A stretch of 64,000 nucleotides of DNA from Betaproteobacteria bacterium (GTDB lineage: Bacteria > Pseudomonadota > Gammaproteobacteria > Burkholderiales > Casimicrobiaceae). The notes under the pieces were generated by a model. The model was not told where the DNA came from. It saw only the letters and a program-made list of their open reading frames with translations, and did not search any database. Where the stretch lies: assembly GCA_013298695.1 (NCBI GenBank), contig JAAFIS010000007.1:143438-207437 (forward strand). The letters are read 5' to 3'. The first letter of the stretch is position 1; each line of letters begins with the position of its first letter. A program made the position numbers and the translations under genes. This document shows positions 48,518-56,285 of the stretch, piece after piece.

Positions 48518-49309
48518 TTACTCCAGCTCTTCCTTCGCCGCCTCAATATCTAAACATTCCATCGCGTCCGCCGGCGTCATTGCTGCGGCTTCAGCGTAGA
48601 GCTTTTCAGCGTCTTTCACTTTTGCTTTGCCGAAAAGTTGGAAAAGCGCATTCGCATATTCGGTTTTCGCAATCGCGGAATCCGGATTTAGCTTCAGCGC
48701 TTTGTCGAACATCGCGACCGAGTTTTCTTTGCTCACGCCGTAGGTCATTTTGCCGATCATGCCGCCGACTTTGTCGATCACTTCGGCGTTAAACGTGCCA
48801 AGCGCGATGTGTGCGTCGGCGTGTTTTGCTTCGAGTTTGATGGTGGTTTCGAGTGACGTACGCACTTTGCCGCCGATGCCTTGGGTGAGCGCCTTAGCGA
48901 CACCAATGAGTTGACCATAGCGCCCAAGCGCGTAGGCGTGAAGATAAAACGCGTTGGCGTTTTTCTTCTGCGCCGCTTGCAATTCTTCGCAGCGCGCGGC
49001 GATTTCTTCGTACGCCTTTTGTTTTTTCGCGTCGCTCGTTTCGAGGTAGTTGTTGTAGATGCACGCGGCTTTGTTCGCGGCGTTGTAGCCGTCTAAACCC
49101 GCAGCGATGCCTGCATCAAACGCACCTTGAAAATCACCTGCGTGATAGAGCCGCCAGGCTTCTTCAACCGCTTTAGCCGAAGCGCCAGAGGGAAACGGTT
49201 CCGCATCACCTTTGTGCAAGCGCCCCCAATTTTTCTTGAGCGCTGCGCCGTCGTAGGCGAATTCGCTGTTGTCATGCGGGAATTCAACCCATCCACCTTT
49301 TTTAGCCAT
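48518..49309 (-). CDS. TPR-like protein of unknown function
   Basis: A 263-residue cytoplasmic protein beginning MAKKGGWVEFPHDNSEFAYD after a strong AAGGAG site. Helical repeats (AWRLYHAGDFQGAFDAGIAA, NAFYLHAYALGRYGQLIG, AMFDKALKLNPDSAIAKTEY) point to a TPR-type scaffold. It has no signal peptide. It lies downstream of the TetR gene on the same strand with a 73-bp gap and may be part of that transcript. A partner is not evident. Confidence 0.78.
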   Translation of the reverse strand: MAKKGGWVEFPHDNSEFAYDGAALKKNWGRLHKGDAEPFPSGASAKAVEEAWRLYHAGDFQGAFDAGIAAGLDGYNAANKAACIYNNYLETSDAKKQKAYEEIAARCEELQAAQKKNANAFYLHAYALGRYGQLIGVAKALTQGIGGKVRTSLETTIKLEAKHADAHIALGTFNAEVIDKVGGMIGKMTYGVSKENSVAMFDKALKLNPDSAIAKTEYANALFQLFGKAKVKDAEKLYAEAAAMTPADAMECLDIEAAKEELE

Positions 49310-49382
49310 ATCTTTCTCCTTGCAGTCGAAGTACGTCGAGAGTCAGCGCGTCGTCTTAGAAGCGAAGCTGCGTCGTCCTGAT

Positions 49383-50024
49383 TTATCTGTATTCTGCCGC
49401 CAATTTTTCAAACAGTAATCGCGCATCACCGGTGAGGTAGGGCGCGATCATCGCCATCACTTGAAACACGCCTTGCCCCATCGCTTTAGCTTCATCTAAG
49501 CTGCGTGGGTTCATCACGTATGAGTAGCTGTGCCAGTACGTTGCAGTGAGTACCACGTTGACTGCAATCGCGCTGATCTCGCCTTTGCTCGCGTTGAGTT
49601 GATCGATGTCCTTCAAGTCTTGCATCATGCGCTCGGTGCTCTTTTGCGCGTTCTGGAGCAGGGTCTTGAAATGAGTTTCTACGATTCTGTTTTTCGACAG
49701 CAGATCATTCAAATCGCGATAGATGAAGCGATATTTCCAAATTTTCTCGAACACCAGGTGTAGCCAAAACCATGTGTCTTCCACGTTTGCACGACGATCT
49801 TTTTGCATCGAGAAAAGCTCGTCCATTTCCTTTTCGAATTGCACGAAAATTTTGGTGACGATTTCGTCTTTGCTGCGATAGTGGTAATACAAATTCCCCG
49901 GAGAGATGTTCATCTCATCGGCAATGGCATTGGTGGTGACGTTGGGTTCGCCAAACGAGTTAAACATGCTCAGCGAAACTTCAAGAATTCGCTCTTTGGT
50001 TCGGCGCGGCGCTTTGCGCTCCAT
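49383..50024 (-). CDS. TetR-family transcriptional regulator
   Basis: 213 residues. The N-terminal helix-turn-helix reads ILEVSLSMFNSFGEPNVTTN then SPGNLYYHYRSKDEIV. The C-terminal ligand-binding domain has two Trp-rich helices (TWFWLHLVFEKIWKYRF), suggesting a hydrophobic ligand such as a fatty acid or acyl-CoA. The start is supported by AAGGAG. The target genes are unknown; it may control its own operon with the TPR gene. The 320 bp upstream hold a repeat element (copy h) and no gene. Confidence 0.92.
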   Translation of the reverse strand: MERKAPRRTKERILEVSLSMFNSFGEPNVTTNAIADEMNISPGNLYYHYRSKDEIVTKIFVQFEKEMDELFSMQKDRRANVEDTWFWLHLVFEKIWKYRFIYRDLNDLLSKNRIVETHFKTLLQNAQKSTERMMQDLKDIDQLNASKGEISAIAVNVVLTATYWHSYSYVMNPRSLDEAKAMGQGVFQVMAMIAPYLTGDARLLFEKLAAEYR

Positions 50025-50143
50025 GGTTCGCTCCTTGTGATGGCAGCGATTTTTGAACTACGCTGCATGCCTCTACGCTGATTGTGCTGCAATGAGATTA
50101 AGTTCGCAAGCGATTTAGAGTCGCTAAATTAGCTTTTTATGTA

Positions 50144-50235
50144 TAGCTCCATATTAATAAGGCGATAAGTCCTAGATGAATACAAAGAGAAAATCCGTGT
50201 TTTCACGAGTTTGGTCCTATTAACGTAGCGTTACA
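50144..50235. repeat. Dispersed paired-palindrome element, copy h (diverged)
   Basis: The left arm is AGCTCCATATTAATAAGGCG followed by ATAAG (50145-50169). The right arm is GGTCCTATTAACGTAGCGTT followed by ACAC (50213-50235). Spacing and flank sequences match the family, though the palindromes have lost pairing. It lies between the divergent TetR and DUF456 genes. Confidence 0.45.
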
Positions 50236-50344
50236 CATAAAAAGTTGATAGATTGAAGTTCATCCTCAACTTTCTCCAGATTCGAAATAACTTCGATGAG
50301 AATAGGCGTGAACGGTTCACAACCGCCTTCAAGAAAGAACGACG

Positions 50345-50830
50345 ATGGAAGCGAATGGATTGATGTGGACGCTGGCGATTGGGTTGATGCTGGTGGGTTT
50401 GGCGGGGACGGTGCTGCCCGCGTTGCCCGGCGTGGTGTTGGTGCTGGCGGGCGCGATTCTTGGCGCTTGGATCGACGATTTCAGCAAGGTGCCAGTGTGG
50501 GTGGTGGTCGTGCTCGCGGTGTTGGCGGTGTTGGCCTGGGTGACTGAATACGTGGCAACGGTGCTCGGCGCAAAGAAAGCGGGCGCGAGTAAGTTAGCGT
50601 TGATCGGTGCCGCCCTGGGCACGGTGATCGGCATTTTTATGGGCTTGGTGGGCGTGTTGTTCATGCCGCTAGTCGGCGCGGCAATCGGGCAGTATCTGAG
50701 CGTGAAAGACACGCGCAACGCTGCAAAGGTGGGGCTCGCGACGTGGGTTGGGCTGTTGGTTGGCACCGCAATCAAAGTTGCGCTTGTGTTCGCGATGCTG
50801 GGCGTGTTTTGGGTGGCGTACTTTTGGTGA
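50345..50830 (+). CDS. DUF456 membrane protein
   Basis: A 161-residue hydrophobic protein with four to five membrane segments, DUF456 (PF04306). GLAGTVLPALPGVVLVLAGA and LALIGAALGTVIGIFMGLVG are typical glycine-rich helices. The function is unknown. It is monocistronic, with a hairpin about 100 bp downstream. Confidence 0.9.
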   Translation: MEANGLMWTLAIGLMLVGLAGTVLPALPGVVLVLAGAILGAWIDDFSKVPVWVVVVLAVLAVLAWVTEYVATVLGAKKAGASKLALIGAALGTVIGIFMGLVGVLFMPLVGAAIGQYLSVKDTRNAAKVGLATWVGLLVGTAIKVALVFAMLGVFWVAYFW

Positions 50831-50932
50831 GAGACCGACTCGGTCTCAATCTATAGCGCGACGATTTAAGCCCCGCCTCGTTGGAGCGTCGATCTAGTTC
50901 CAATGCTCCGCAATCGAGTAAATCCAATGAGA

Positions 50933-50955
50933 AAAGCCCAATCAAATTGGGCTTT
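50933..50955. terminator. Terminator-like hairpin with the GCCCAAT/ATTGGGC core
   Basis: AAAGCCCAAT (50933-50942), loop CAA, ATTGGGCTTT (50946-50955). It lies between the convergent DUF456 and bactofilin genes. Its core is identical to the dispersed palindrome family, so it may be a repeat arm doubling as a bidirectional terminator. Confidence 0.62.
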
Positions 50956-51014
50956 CATCGAACGAGTCATTGCAGAGCTGTCGTTGCGCGAACTAGCGCG
51001 CCCGTGTCGCTAGG

Positions 51015-51653
51015 TTACGCAGCTTGACGGCGCAAGGTCATCGACATCATCGTGGTTGGGAATGATTCTGTCCACGCGTCATCGGCGTCGTTCTTGACCC
51101 AGTCTGGCGACGGATTGGCAACACGCTTGATATCGCCCTTCATTTCTCCGCCTTCGGCAACGAGATATTTCAGGGCGCGCAGTTTGCCGGACGCTTTGCC
51201 AGTTTTTGCGACCGTCATCACGCCATGAACTTGCAACGTGCCTTCGAAGGTGCCGTGAATTTCAGCTTCGCCAACGCGGGCAATGCTTTTCACGACAGCG
51301 CCTTTTTCAATGATGAGTTTTTGTGCGAAGATCGGCGCGTCGAGCGTGCCGTGAACGCGAAGCACGCGGCACTGGATCATGTCTGCACTAACGAGATCGG
51401 CGTTGTGGCCAACCGTTAGTTCGCCGTTCAAACACGAGGCCGCGTTAGACGATTCCCTATCAGGGCGTGCCATAAAGGATTCCACGTTGGCCCATTCTTG
51501 GGCGCTCAACGCCACGGAGTAATCATGCGCTTTGCGTCTTGGACTACTCAGTGGCGTTGGTTCAACGCGCGCTGGTTCGTTGATGAGACTGGGATTTGAA
51601 CCACCGCGTACGGCAGCGATTTTTCGAGCGAACCATTCGTCAATCATTCCCAT
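51015..51653 (-). CDS. Bactofilin (polymer-forming cytoskeletal protein)
   Basis: About 212 residues from the ATG at 51653 (AGGGGA upstream). A disordered N-terminus precedes a DUF583 beta-helix (~85-190) with the bactofilin pattern NGELTVGHNADLVSADMIQC, VRVHGTLDAPIFAQKLIIEK-like repeats and GTFEGTLQVHGVMTV. Bactofilins polymerise without nucleotide and organise cell shape or envelope machinery. The N-terminal extension (MGMIDEWFARKIAAVRG) could be a membrane-targeting amphipathic helix. No peptidase partner is adjacent. Confidence 0.82.
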   Translation of the reverse strand: MGMIDEWFARKIAAVRGGSNPSLINEPARVEPTPLSSPRRKAHDYSVALSAQEWANVESFMARPDRESSNAASCLNGELTVGHNADLVSADMIQCRVLRVHGTLDAPIFAQKLIIEKGAVVKSIARVGEAEIHGTFEGTLQVHGVMTVAKTGKASGKLRALKYLVAEGGEMKGDIKRVANPSPDWVKNDADDAWTESFPTTMMSMTLRRQAA

Positions 51654-51870
51654 TTTGTCTTCCCCTCGATGTGTCACCAATGAGCGGTATAGGCAACGCC
51701 TGTGCCAGCTCAAAAACACCACTCTTTATGGGCTAAACAGGACTTTCAGCGTCGCGTAATGCCGAAATTCGTCAGCCTCTCGCGCAGAATCGTCCAGTGG
51801 GGGTTCCTAGGCATCGCTCGCTCCTGTTTTGCGTGATGACGGTGTCATCAGAACATTCTTTGTTTCCCAT

Positions 51871-51894
51871 AAAAAAACCCGCCGAAGCGGGTTT
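51871..51894 (-). terminator. Rho-independent terminator of the CsgG-like gene
   Basis: Read on the minus strand, AAACCCGC-TTCG-GCGGGTTTTTTT is a stem with a tetraloop and a T-run, ending about 20 bp after the CsgG-like stop. Confidence 0.9.
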
Positions 51895-51915
51895 CTCGTT
51901 GGCGACTTGTTGCGC

Positions 51916-52968
51916 CTATTTCGCGAGCTCGTTCATGGTGGCCTGATCGAGCTGACCATTCACACTGATGCGACGATCACGCTGGAACGCCCGGAGCTGC
52001 TCCACGGTGCGACGGCCCATCTGACCGTCTGCTGTGCCGACGCTGTAGCCCAGCTGGTTTAGCTTTGCCTGGGCGTCGCGAATGCTCATATTAGCGTTAC
52101 CCGCTCCGGTTGCCGCGCTTGCTGCGACGGGTGCGCCGTTAGGCTGTGAGGAGCCTTCCACCGCGAGGCGTCCGCCAGTGCCCATGCCGCGATCACCCAT
52201 CGACTGCGGTGCGTAGTTCTTCACCGCGCTGATAATGTTGTTGTAGGCATCGGTAAATGCCGCTGACACCACTTTGCCTTGCGGCGTGTTGGTGTAGCCG
52301 CCCGCGCCGCCGACGCCGCTCGATCCGAGTACGACTGCGCCTAGGCTGAAATCCGTGTTCGACGACGAGCCTTCGGCTGCCGCAACCTGCACGCCCGAGC
52401 GGTTATCAACGAGCGTCAACATGACCGCTGCTTCGTTGGTGGAGATGCCGCCAGCGATTGCACCGATGATGCCTGCGGTGCGGCCTAAGCCGCCGAGCGC
52501 GCCGCCCAAGCCGCTGGTGCCACGCGCGCTGATGAGCACCTCTGGCGTGAGCGAGTAGTCTGCGGAGACCATTTGGCCCTTGCCGAAGTTGGAGTTGTTG
52601 CGCAACTCACCGGAATTTTGAAGCGCGCGCTCTTGCTGCATGTTGGCCATGGCGCGACCACGTTCAACGACGATGAAGCAGTTTGATTGTTGGATCAACA
52701 AACGGAGCACGGGCGAGGTCGAGCCGAGGCGATATTTGTCGAGGTAAGCACGATACCAATCAAGGCTCGTATCTTCGACCAGCGCAATCGTGCCCGCGGG
52801 GCGATCACAGCGACCGAGTTTTGAATTTACGTTTTGCGCAGCAGCACCCCCAGCGGAACCTGTTGCTGTGGTTTTTGCGCTTTCCGAGCCCATTTTCGGC
52901 GCAGATGCTTCGCATCCGGCAAGCGCGACCGCAGCCGCGACCAAGCTCATCGTTAACAATCTAGACAT
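51916..52968 (-). CDS. CsgG-like lipoprotein with C-terminal peptidoglycan-binding domain
   Basis: 350 residues from the ATG at 52968 (AGGAGAA upstream). The lipobox LAGC makes it a lipoprotein. A CsgG/HfaB-like region (~45-255) contains TIALVEDTSLDWYRAYL, CFIVVERGRAMANMQQERAL and YSLTPEVLISA, then Gly-rich segments. A PG_binding_1 domain closes the protein (SIRDAQAKLNQLGYSVGTAD then GRRTVEQLRAFQRDRR). CsgG forms an outer-membrane pore for curli; no curli genes are here, so another secretion or structural role tied to the cell wall is likely. Confidence 0.83.
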   Translation of the reverse strand: MSRLLTMSLVAAAVALAGCEASAPKMGSESAKTTATGSAGGAAAQNVNSKLGRCDRPAGTIALVEDTSLDWYRAYLDKYRLGSTSPVLRLLIQQSNCFIVVERGRAMANMQQERALQNSGELRNNSNFGKGQMVSADYSLTPEVLISARGTSGLGGALGGLGRTAGIIGAIAGGISTNEAAVMLTLVDNRSGVQVAAAEGSSSNTDFSLGAVVLGSSGVGGAGGYTNTPQGKVVSAAFTDAYNNIISAVKNYAPQSMGDRGMGTGGRLAVEGSSQPNGAPVAASAATGAGNANMSIRDAQAKLNQLGYSVGTADGQMGRRTVEQLRAFQRDRRISVNGQLDQATMNELAK

Positions 52969-53063
52969 ACTCTGTTCTCCTAAAGTATCTGCGTATTGAC
53001 TCTTGAACTGTAAGGACGAAAGTGACGCCCGATCTGCGCCAATCTCCACTTCACTAGCGGCGC

Positions 53064-53150
53064 ATCGCCAATAATGGCTCAGCCGCGCCGTTCGTCCTTG
53101 TACTAAGTCGCAATAATAGTGGTTTTGGTTCAACGGGGCGGTAACGTTAT
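53064..53150. repeat. Dispersed paired-palindrome element, copy j (diverged)
   Basis: The left arm is ATCGCCAATAATGGCTCAGC (53064-53083). The right arm is GGTTCAACGGGGCGGTAACG followed by TTATG (53127-53150). The spacing matches the family. It lies between the divergent CsgG-like and PlsC-like genes, in their promoter region. Confidence 0.42.
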
Positions 53151-53198
53151 GACAACGTACTTCCACCTTCGCCCATAGCCACTCACCTTTTATTGTTC

Positions 53199-53942
53199 AT
53201 GCGTTTTTTTCCACTGCGCTTGCTTCGACTTTTCGCGAAACTGATTGCAGGTTTATTTACTTCCACGACGACGCTCAAGCGCGCATCCCCTGAGGCGCGT
53301 CGCGAAACGATTGAAACGTGGTCGAAAGCGCTGCTCAAGATTGCCGGAATTCGGGAAGTGGCTATTGGCTTCCCCGCCCAATCCAATCGGGCGGTGACGC
53401 TGGTTGCGAACCATGTATCGTGGGCCGACATTTTCGCGCTTAACGCCCAGCGAGCTTGCCATTTTGTTGCCAAAGCTGAGCTGCGTAGTTGGCCGATTGC
53501 GGGTAAGTTACTCGACAACGTCGGCACGATTTTCATCAACCGCAGTGACCGCAAAGAAACACATCGTCTCGCAAGCGTGGTTCACGCACTGATGGAGCAG
53601 GGGGAAACGGTCGCGGTGTTCCCCGAAGGCACCACAAGCGATGGCAGCAATGTCCTTAAATTTCATGCATCGCTACTGGAGCCAGTGGTCGCGGCTGGCG
53701 GCGAGGTATGGGTTGTGGCCATCCGCTATCTCGCAAACGGCGAGCCAACGCAAGCGGCAGCGTATATCGGCGAGATGACGTTACTGCAATCGCTTCAACA
53801 AATTCACGCGGCGGCGCCGCTGACCGTTGAGCTTCGGTTCTTGAAATCGATTAACTGTGCTGGGCGCACGCGGCGCGACGTCGCGGCGGAAGCGGAGACG
53901 CTGATTCGTGCCTCCATCGTTGGCGATTCGTTGAACGCGTAG
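53199..53942 (+). CDS. PlsC-family 1-acylglycerol-3-phosphate acyltransferase
   Basis: 247 residues. An N-terminal membrane segment (RLLRLFAKLIAGLF) is followed by the catalytic HX4D box (NHVSWADIFAL) and the FPEGTTSDG acceptor motif. It probably acylates lysophosphatidate or another lysolipid at the inner membrane. Residues ~61-68 (AQSNRAVT), just before the HX4D box, are encoded by a copy of the dispersed palindrome (53375-53399), apparently tolerated in a variable loop. The ATG at 53199 is preferred over the TTG at 53193. Confidence 0.9.
   Translation: MRFFPLRLLRLFAKLIAGLFTSTTTLKRASPEARRETIETWSKALLKIAGIREVAIGFPAQSNRAVTLVANHVSWADIFALNAQRACHFVAKAELRSWPIAGKLLDNVGTIFINRSDRKETHRLASVVHALMEQGETVAVFPEGTTSDGSNVLKFHASLLEPVVAAGGEVWVVAIRYLANGEPTQAAAYIGEMTLLQSLQQIHAAAPLTVELRFLKSINCAGRTRRDVAAEAETLIRASIVGDSLNA
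53375..53399. repeat. Dispersed palindrome, copy k, inside a reading frame
   Basis: CGCCCAATCCAATCGGGCG, followed by GTGACG, is a strong right arm of the family embedded in frame in the acyltransferase gene. It encodes roughly PAQSNRAVT. It is the only copy I found within a coding sequence. Confidence 0.58.
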
Positions 53943-53951
53943 CGGAGGCTG

Positions 53952-54782
53952 TTAATCAGCAATCGCTGCGTAGGCTTGCTGACTGGGCACCTGGAAAATC
54001 GCACGGTCTTCGAGTCGCATCGCGGTCAATGCGCCGCCCCACAAGCAGCCGCTGTCGAGCAGGCTCACGTTTGGATGAAGCCGCAAGCCCTCGCTTGACC
54101 AATGTCCGGCAACGATGTGTGCGTCGCCCGACCTGCGCGCTGAAATCTGACACCAAGGTTTGAACGGGTCAGGCGCGAACATCGCGTCACGCTTTTCTTT
54201 GAACTCAATTTCCGAAAACACCGTGCAAAAGCGAAGCCGCGCTAGCGCGTTCACGATCACGCGTGCGCGTGGAACGCCGACAAGCTCGGGGTGCCACGTG
54301 GTCGGATCATTGCCGAAAAGCGTTGCTAAAAACGCGCGGTAGGTGGGCGCACGCAGCGCTGATTCGATTTCATGGGCGTAGGCCACAACATCGCGCGACG
54401 ACCACGCCGGAAGCGCGCCCGCGTGAACAATCAACGTCTCGTCAATCGCTATCGCGAGCGGCCTGTGGCGAAGCCAATCCACGAGTTCGCGCGCGTCGGG
54501 TTCATTCAGCACGTCTTGCAGCGTGTCGCCCGAGTGGAGCGATGAAAACCCCTCTGCCGCCATAATGAGAAAAAAGTCGTGATTGCCGAGCACACTCTCG
54601 GCAACGCCTTTTTCTTGAAGCGATTTCACACGGCGCAACACTTGCGCGGATTTTGGCCCGCGGTTGACGAGGTCACCCACGAAATAGACGCGATCGCTCG
54701 ACGGCGCAAAACGAATCAGCGCAAGCAGTTCGCCGAGCTCGTCGTCGCAACCTTGGAGGTCGCCGATCACATACGTGCTCAT
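53952..54782 (-). CDS. apaH: Symmetrical bis(5'-nucleosyl)-tetraphosphatase ApaH
   Basis: It hydrolyses Ap4A to two ADP and removes Np4 caps from RNA. Metallophosphatase motifs are IGDLQGCDDEL, FVGDLVNRGP, VLGNHDFFLI, IVHAGALPAW and the C-terminal IVAGHWSSEG with LDSGCLWGGALTAMRL. 276 residues from the ATG at 54782, normal for ApaH. It is on the same strand as the cytochrome gene upstream, but a terminator separates them. Confidence 0.95.
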   Translation of the reverse strand: MSTYVIGDLQGCDDELGELLALIRFAPSSDRVYFVGDLVNRGPKSAQVLRRVKSLQEKGVAESVLGNHDFFLIMAAEGFSSLHSGDTLQDVLNEPDARELVDWLRHRPLAIAIDETLIVHAGALPAWSSRDVVAYAHEIESALRAPTYRAFLATLFGNDPTTWHPELVGVPRARVIVNALARLRFCTVFSEIEFKEKRDAMFAPDPFKPWCQISARRSGDAHIVAGHWSSEGLRLHPNVSLLDSGCLWGGALTAMRLEDRAIFQVPSQQAYAAIAD

Positions 54783-54795
54783 TGGCGATCCGTGC

Positions 54796-54823
54796 AAATA
54801 AAAAACGCGCCGTGCGGCGCGTT
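54796..54823 (-). terminator. Rho-independent terminator of the cytochrome c5 gene
   Basis: On the minus strand, AACGCGCCG-CA-CGGCGCGTT followed by TTTTTATTT: a 9-bp GC-rich stem with a T-run, about 22 bp after the stop. Confidence 0.88.
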
Positions 54824-54845
54824 ATTCTCAGCGAACTTCGCCAAG

Positions 54846-55340
54846 TTATTTTGCTTTCGCAACTTGATAGTCAACCGCAGCTTTCACTTCATCATCGCTC
54901 AACGCGCTTTGCCCGCCTTTTGCGGGCATCGTTTTGAAGCCCTTAATCGCGTGTTCATAGAGGGTTGCTGCGCCCTGGGCGATACGTGGCGCCCAGGCGG
55001 TCTTGTCGCCGGTTTTAGGAGCGCCCGCAATACCGGCGCCATGACAGGCCGTGCAAGCAAGCTGATACACCTCTTCGCCGCTTTTCGCTTTGGCGGGGGC
55101 AGCGGCAGCAACTACCGCCGGCGCTGCAGGTGGCGGCGCGCCGTCGAACTTCACGAGTTCGCCGACCGGCTTGATTCGCGACTCAACTGATTTTTTTGCC
55201 TCGGCTGGATCAACGCGTTTGCTGCCGGTGACCAACTGAGCACCTAAGAGGGCAATGCCGACCGGAACGACGAGCGCGATCACCGAAACGATGATGAGTT
55301 GTTTCGGGGTTTTTACGAGAGTACCGTGTTCTTCGCTCAT
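54846..55340 (-). CDS. Cytochrome c5-type monohaem protein
   Basis: 164 residues from the ATG at 55340. One N-terminal membrane anchor (LIIVSVIALVVPVGIALLGA) is followed by an Ala/Pro-rich linker and a class I c-type cytochrome domain with CTACH. The axial Met is probably in FKTMPAKGG. The fold matches cytochrome c5, a periplasmic electron carrier to terminal oxidases or other reductases. It stands alone. Confidence 0.91.
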   Translation of the reverse strand: MSEEHGTLVKTPKQLIIVSVIALVVPVGIALLGAQLVTGSKRVDPAEAKKSVESRIKPVGELVKFDGAPPPAAPAVVAAAAPAKAKSGEEVYQLACTACHGAGIAGAPKTGDKTAWAPRIAQGAATLYEHAIKGFKTMPAKGGQSALSDDEVKAAVDYQVAKAK

Positions 55341-55503
55341 AACTAAGGCTTGGAGAGTCAAAAAAGGGGTTTCGAGGGTCGGGTTTGACGAAACAAATCG
55401 CTGCAACCTGCTCGAAATCAACATTGAATTATATCGGCGGGAAGAACCACACGCTCATCCGTATCGAAGAAGGAGGCTGCGCGCCGCCTATAATTTCGAC
55501 TAC

Positions 55504-55580
55504 GCGCCCATAGCTCAGCTGGATAGAGTGTTGGTTTCCGAAGCCAAAGGTCACAGGTTCGACTCCTGTTGGGCGCGCCA
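55504..55580 (+). tRNA. tRNA-Arg (anticodon CCG)
   Basis: 77 nt with encoded CCA. The acceptor stem GCGCCCA/TGGGCGC is perfect. The D-arm is TAGCTCAGCTGGATAGAGT. The anticodon loop TTCCGAA gives CCG, reading CGG. The T-arm is ACAGGTTCGACTCCTGT. No other tRNA is adjacent. Confidence 0.95.
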
Positions 55581-55640
55581 GCAGAAACCCTCTCTGAAAG
55601 CAAGTTCGATCGATCGAATTCGAGGACACCTTCTGGTCGT

Positions 55641-55670
55641 ATCGCCCAATCCGAATGGGCGCTACAACGG
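55641..55670. repeat. Dispersed palindrome, copy l1 (right arm)
   Basis: ATCGCCCAATCCGAATGGGC, followed by GCTACAACGG, is about 60 bp after the tRNA-Arg gene. The stem CGCCCAATC/GAATGGGCG is nearly perfect. No matching left arm precedes it. Confidence 0.55.
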
Positions 55671-55707
55671 AATTTAGGGCAGGTCAACGAATGTCGAAAA
55701 TACCGTT

Positions 55708-55730
55708 ATAGCCCAACAAAAATGGCGAAA
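55708..55730. repeat. Dispersed palindrome, copy l2 (left arm, weak)
   Basis: ATAGCCCAACAAAAATGGCG, followed by AAA, resembles a degraded left arm 40 bp after copy l1. Confidence 0.35.
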
Positions 55731-55747
55731 ACTGCTTAGAGTTGGGT

Positions 55748-56248
55748 CTACTTAAATGAGTATTGAACGCTCACACTGCGTCGACTGAGTTTGAGTCTGA
55801 CTGGCGTTAGGCCTGGCACTTGCGGCAATAAATGTTGTGTGCCCGGCACACTCCAAGAGGTCCGTTCCAACGTGTGACAAAGTGAGCCCACCCGCTCGCA
55901 ATTGCCGCGATCACCTAAATTGGCGGAGTCCGCTGCGCGTAACGGCTCATCAAGCGCACCATCCGAGCTTCCCTTGATCGACGTCGCGCGGGCCGTCACC
56001 ACGGCATTTTTATGCGCTGACGTCGCGGGGAGGCCGCGCGAAATCGTTGGCGCAGGCGTCGGTGTCCGTAGAGCAAGCGCTGTTGCGCTCGTGGGCGCTG
56101 TCATCGCTGCGAACTCGCTGAACTGCGCGAACACGGATGCGAAGGAGCCGAACGTGAGCGCTAGACCCAACTGCGTCGCGAGGCGTACGAGGTTTCTGGC
56201 CTCGTTGCCGCGCGTGCAGTCTGCGGATAGGTCGGCAACCGAACTCAT
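55748..56248 (-). CDS. Hypothetical exported protein, uncertain
   Basis: A 166-codon open frame downstream of the crystallin-like gene (37 bp gap, same strand). A hydrophobic segment TQLGLALTFGSFASVFAQ (~residues 26-43) looks like a signal peptide with a late start, and the C-terminus SVSVQYSFK resembles a terminal outer-membrane beta-strand. The middle is low-complexity Ala/Ser/Thr. I recognise no family. An overlapping plus-strand frame of similar length (55902-56456) competes, but it runs into the well-supported gene at 56286. Confidence 0.35.
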   Translation of the reverse strand: MSSVADLSADCTRGNEARNLVRLATQLGLALTFGSFASVFAQFSEFAAMTAPTSATALALRTPTPAPTISRGLPATSAHKNAVVTARATSIKGSSDGALDEPLRAADSANLGDRGNCERVGSLCHTLERTSWSVPGTQHLLPQVPGLTPVRLKLSRRSVSVQYSFK

Positions 56249-56285
56249 GGCTGGTTTCGCCTCGTGTTCGCGTACGGGCGGTTCG

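Noticed and set aside
55504..56248. tRNA-Arg as an integration site for a genomic island
   Set aside because: No integrase gene and no second copy of the tRNA 3' end were seen in the window. The sequence after it holds only repeat arms and a weak ORF.
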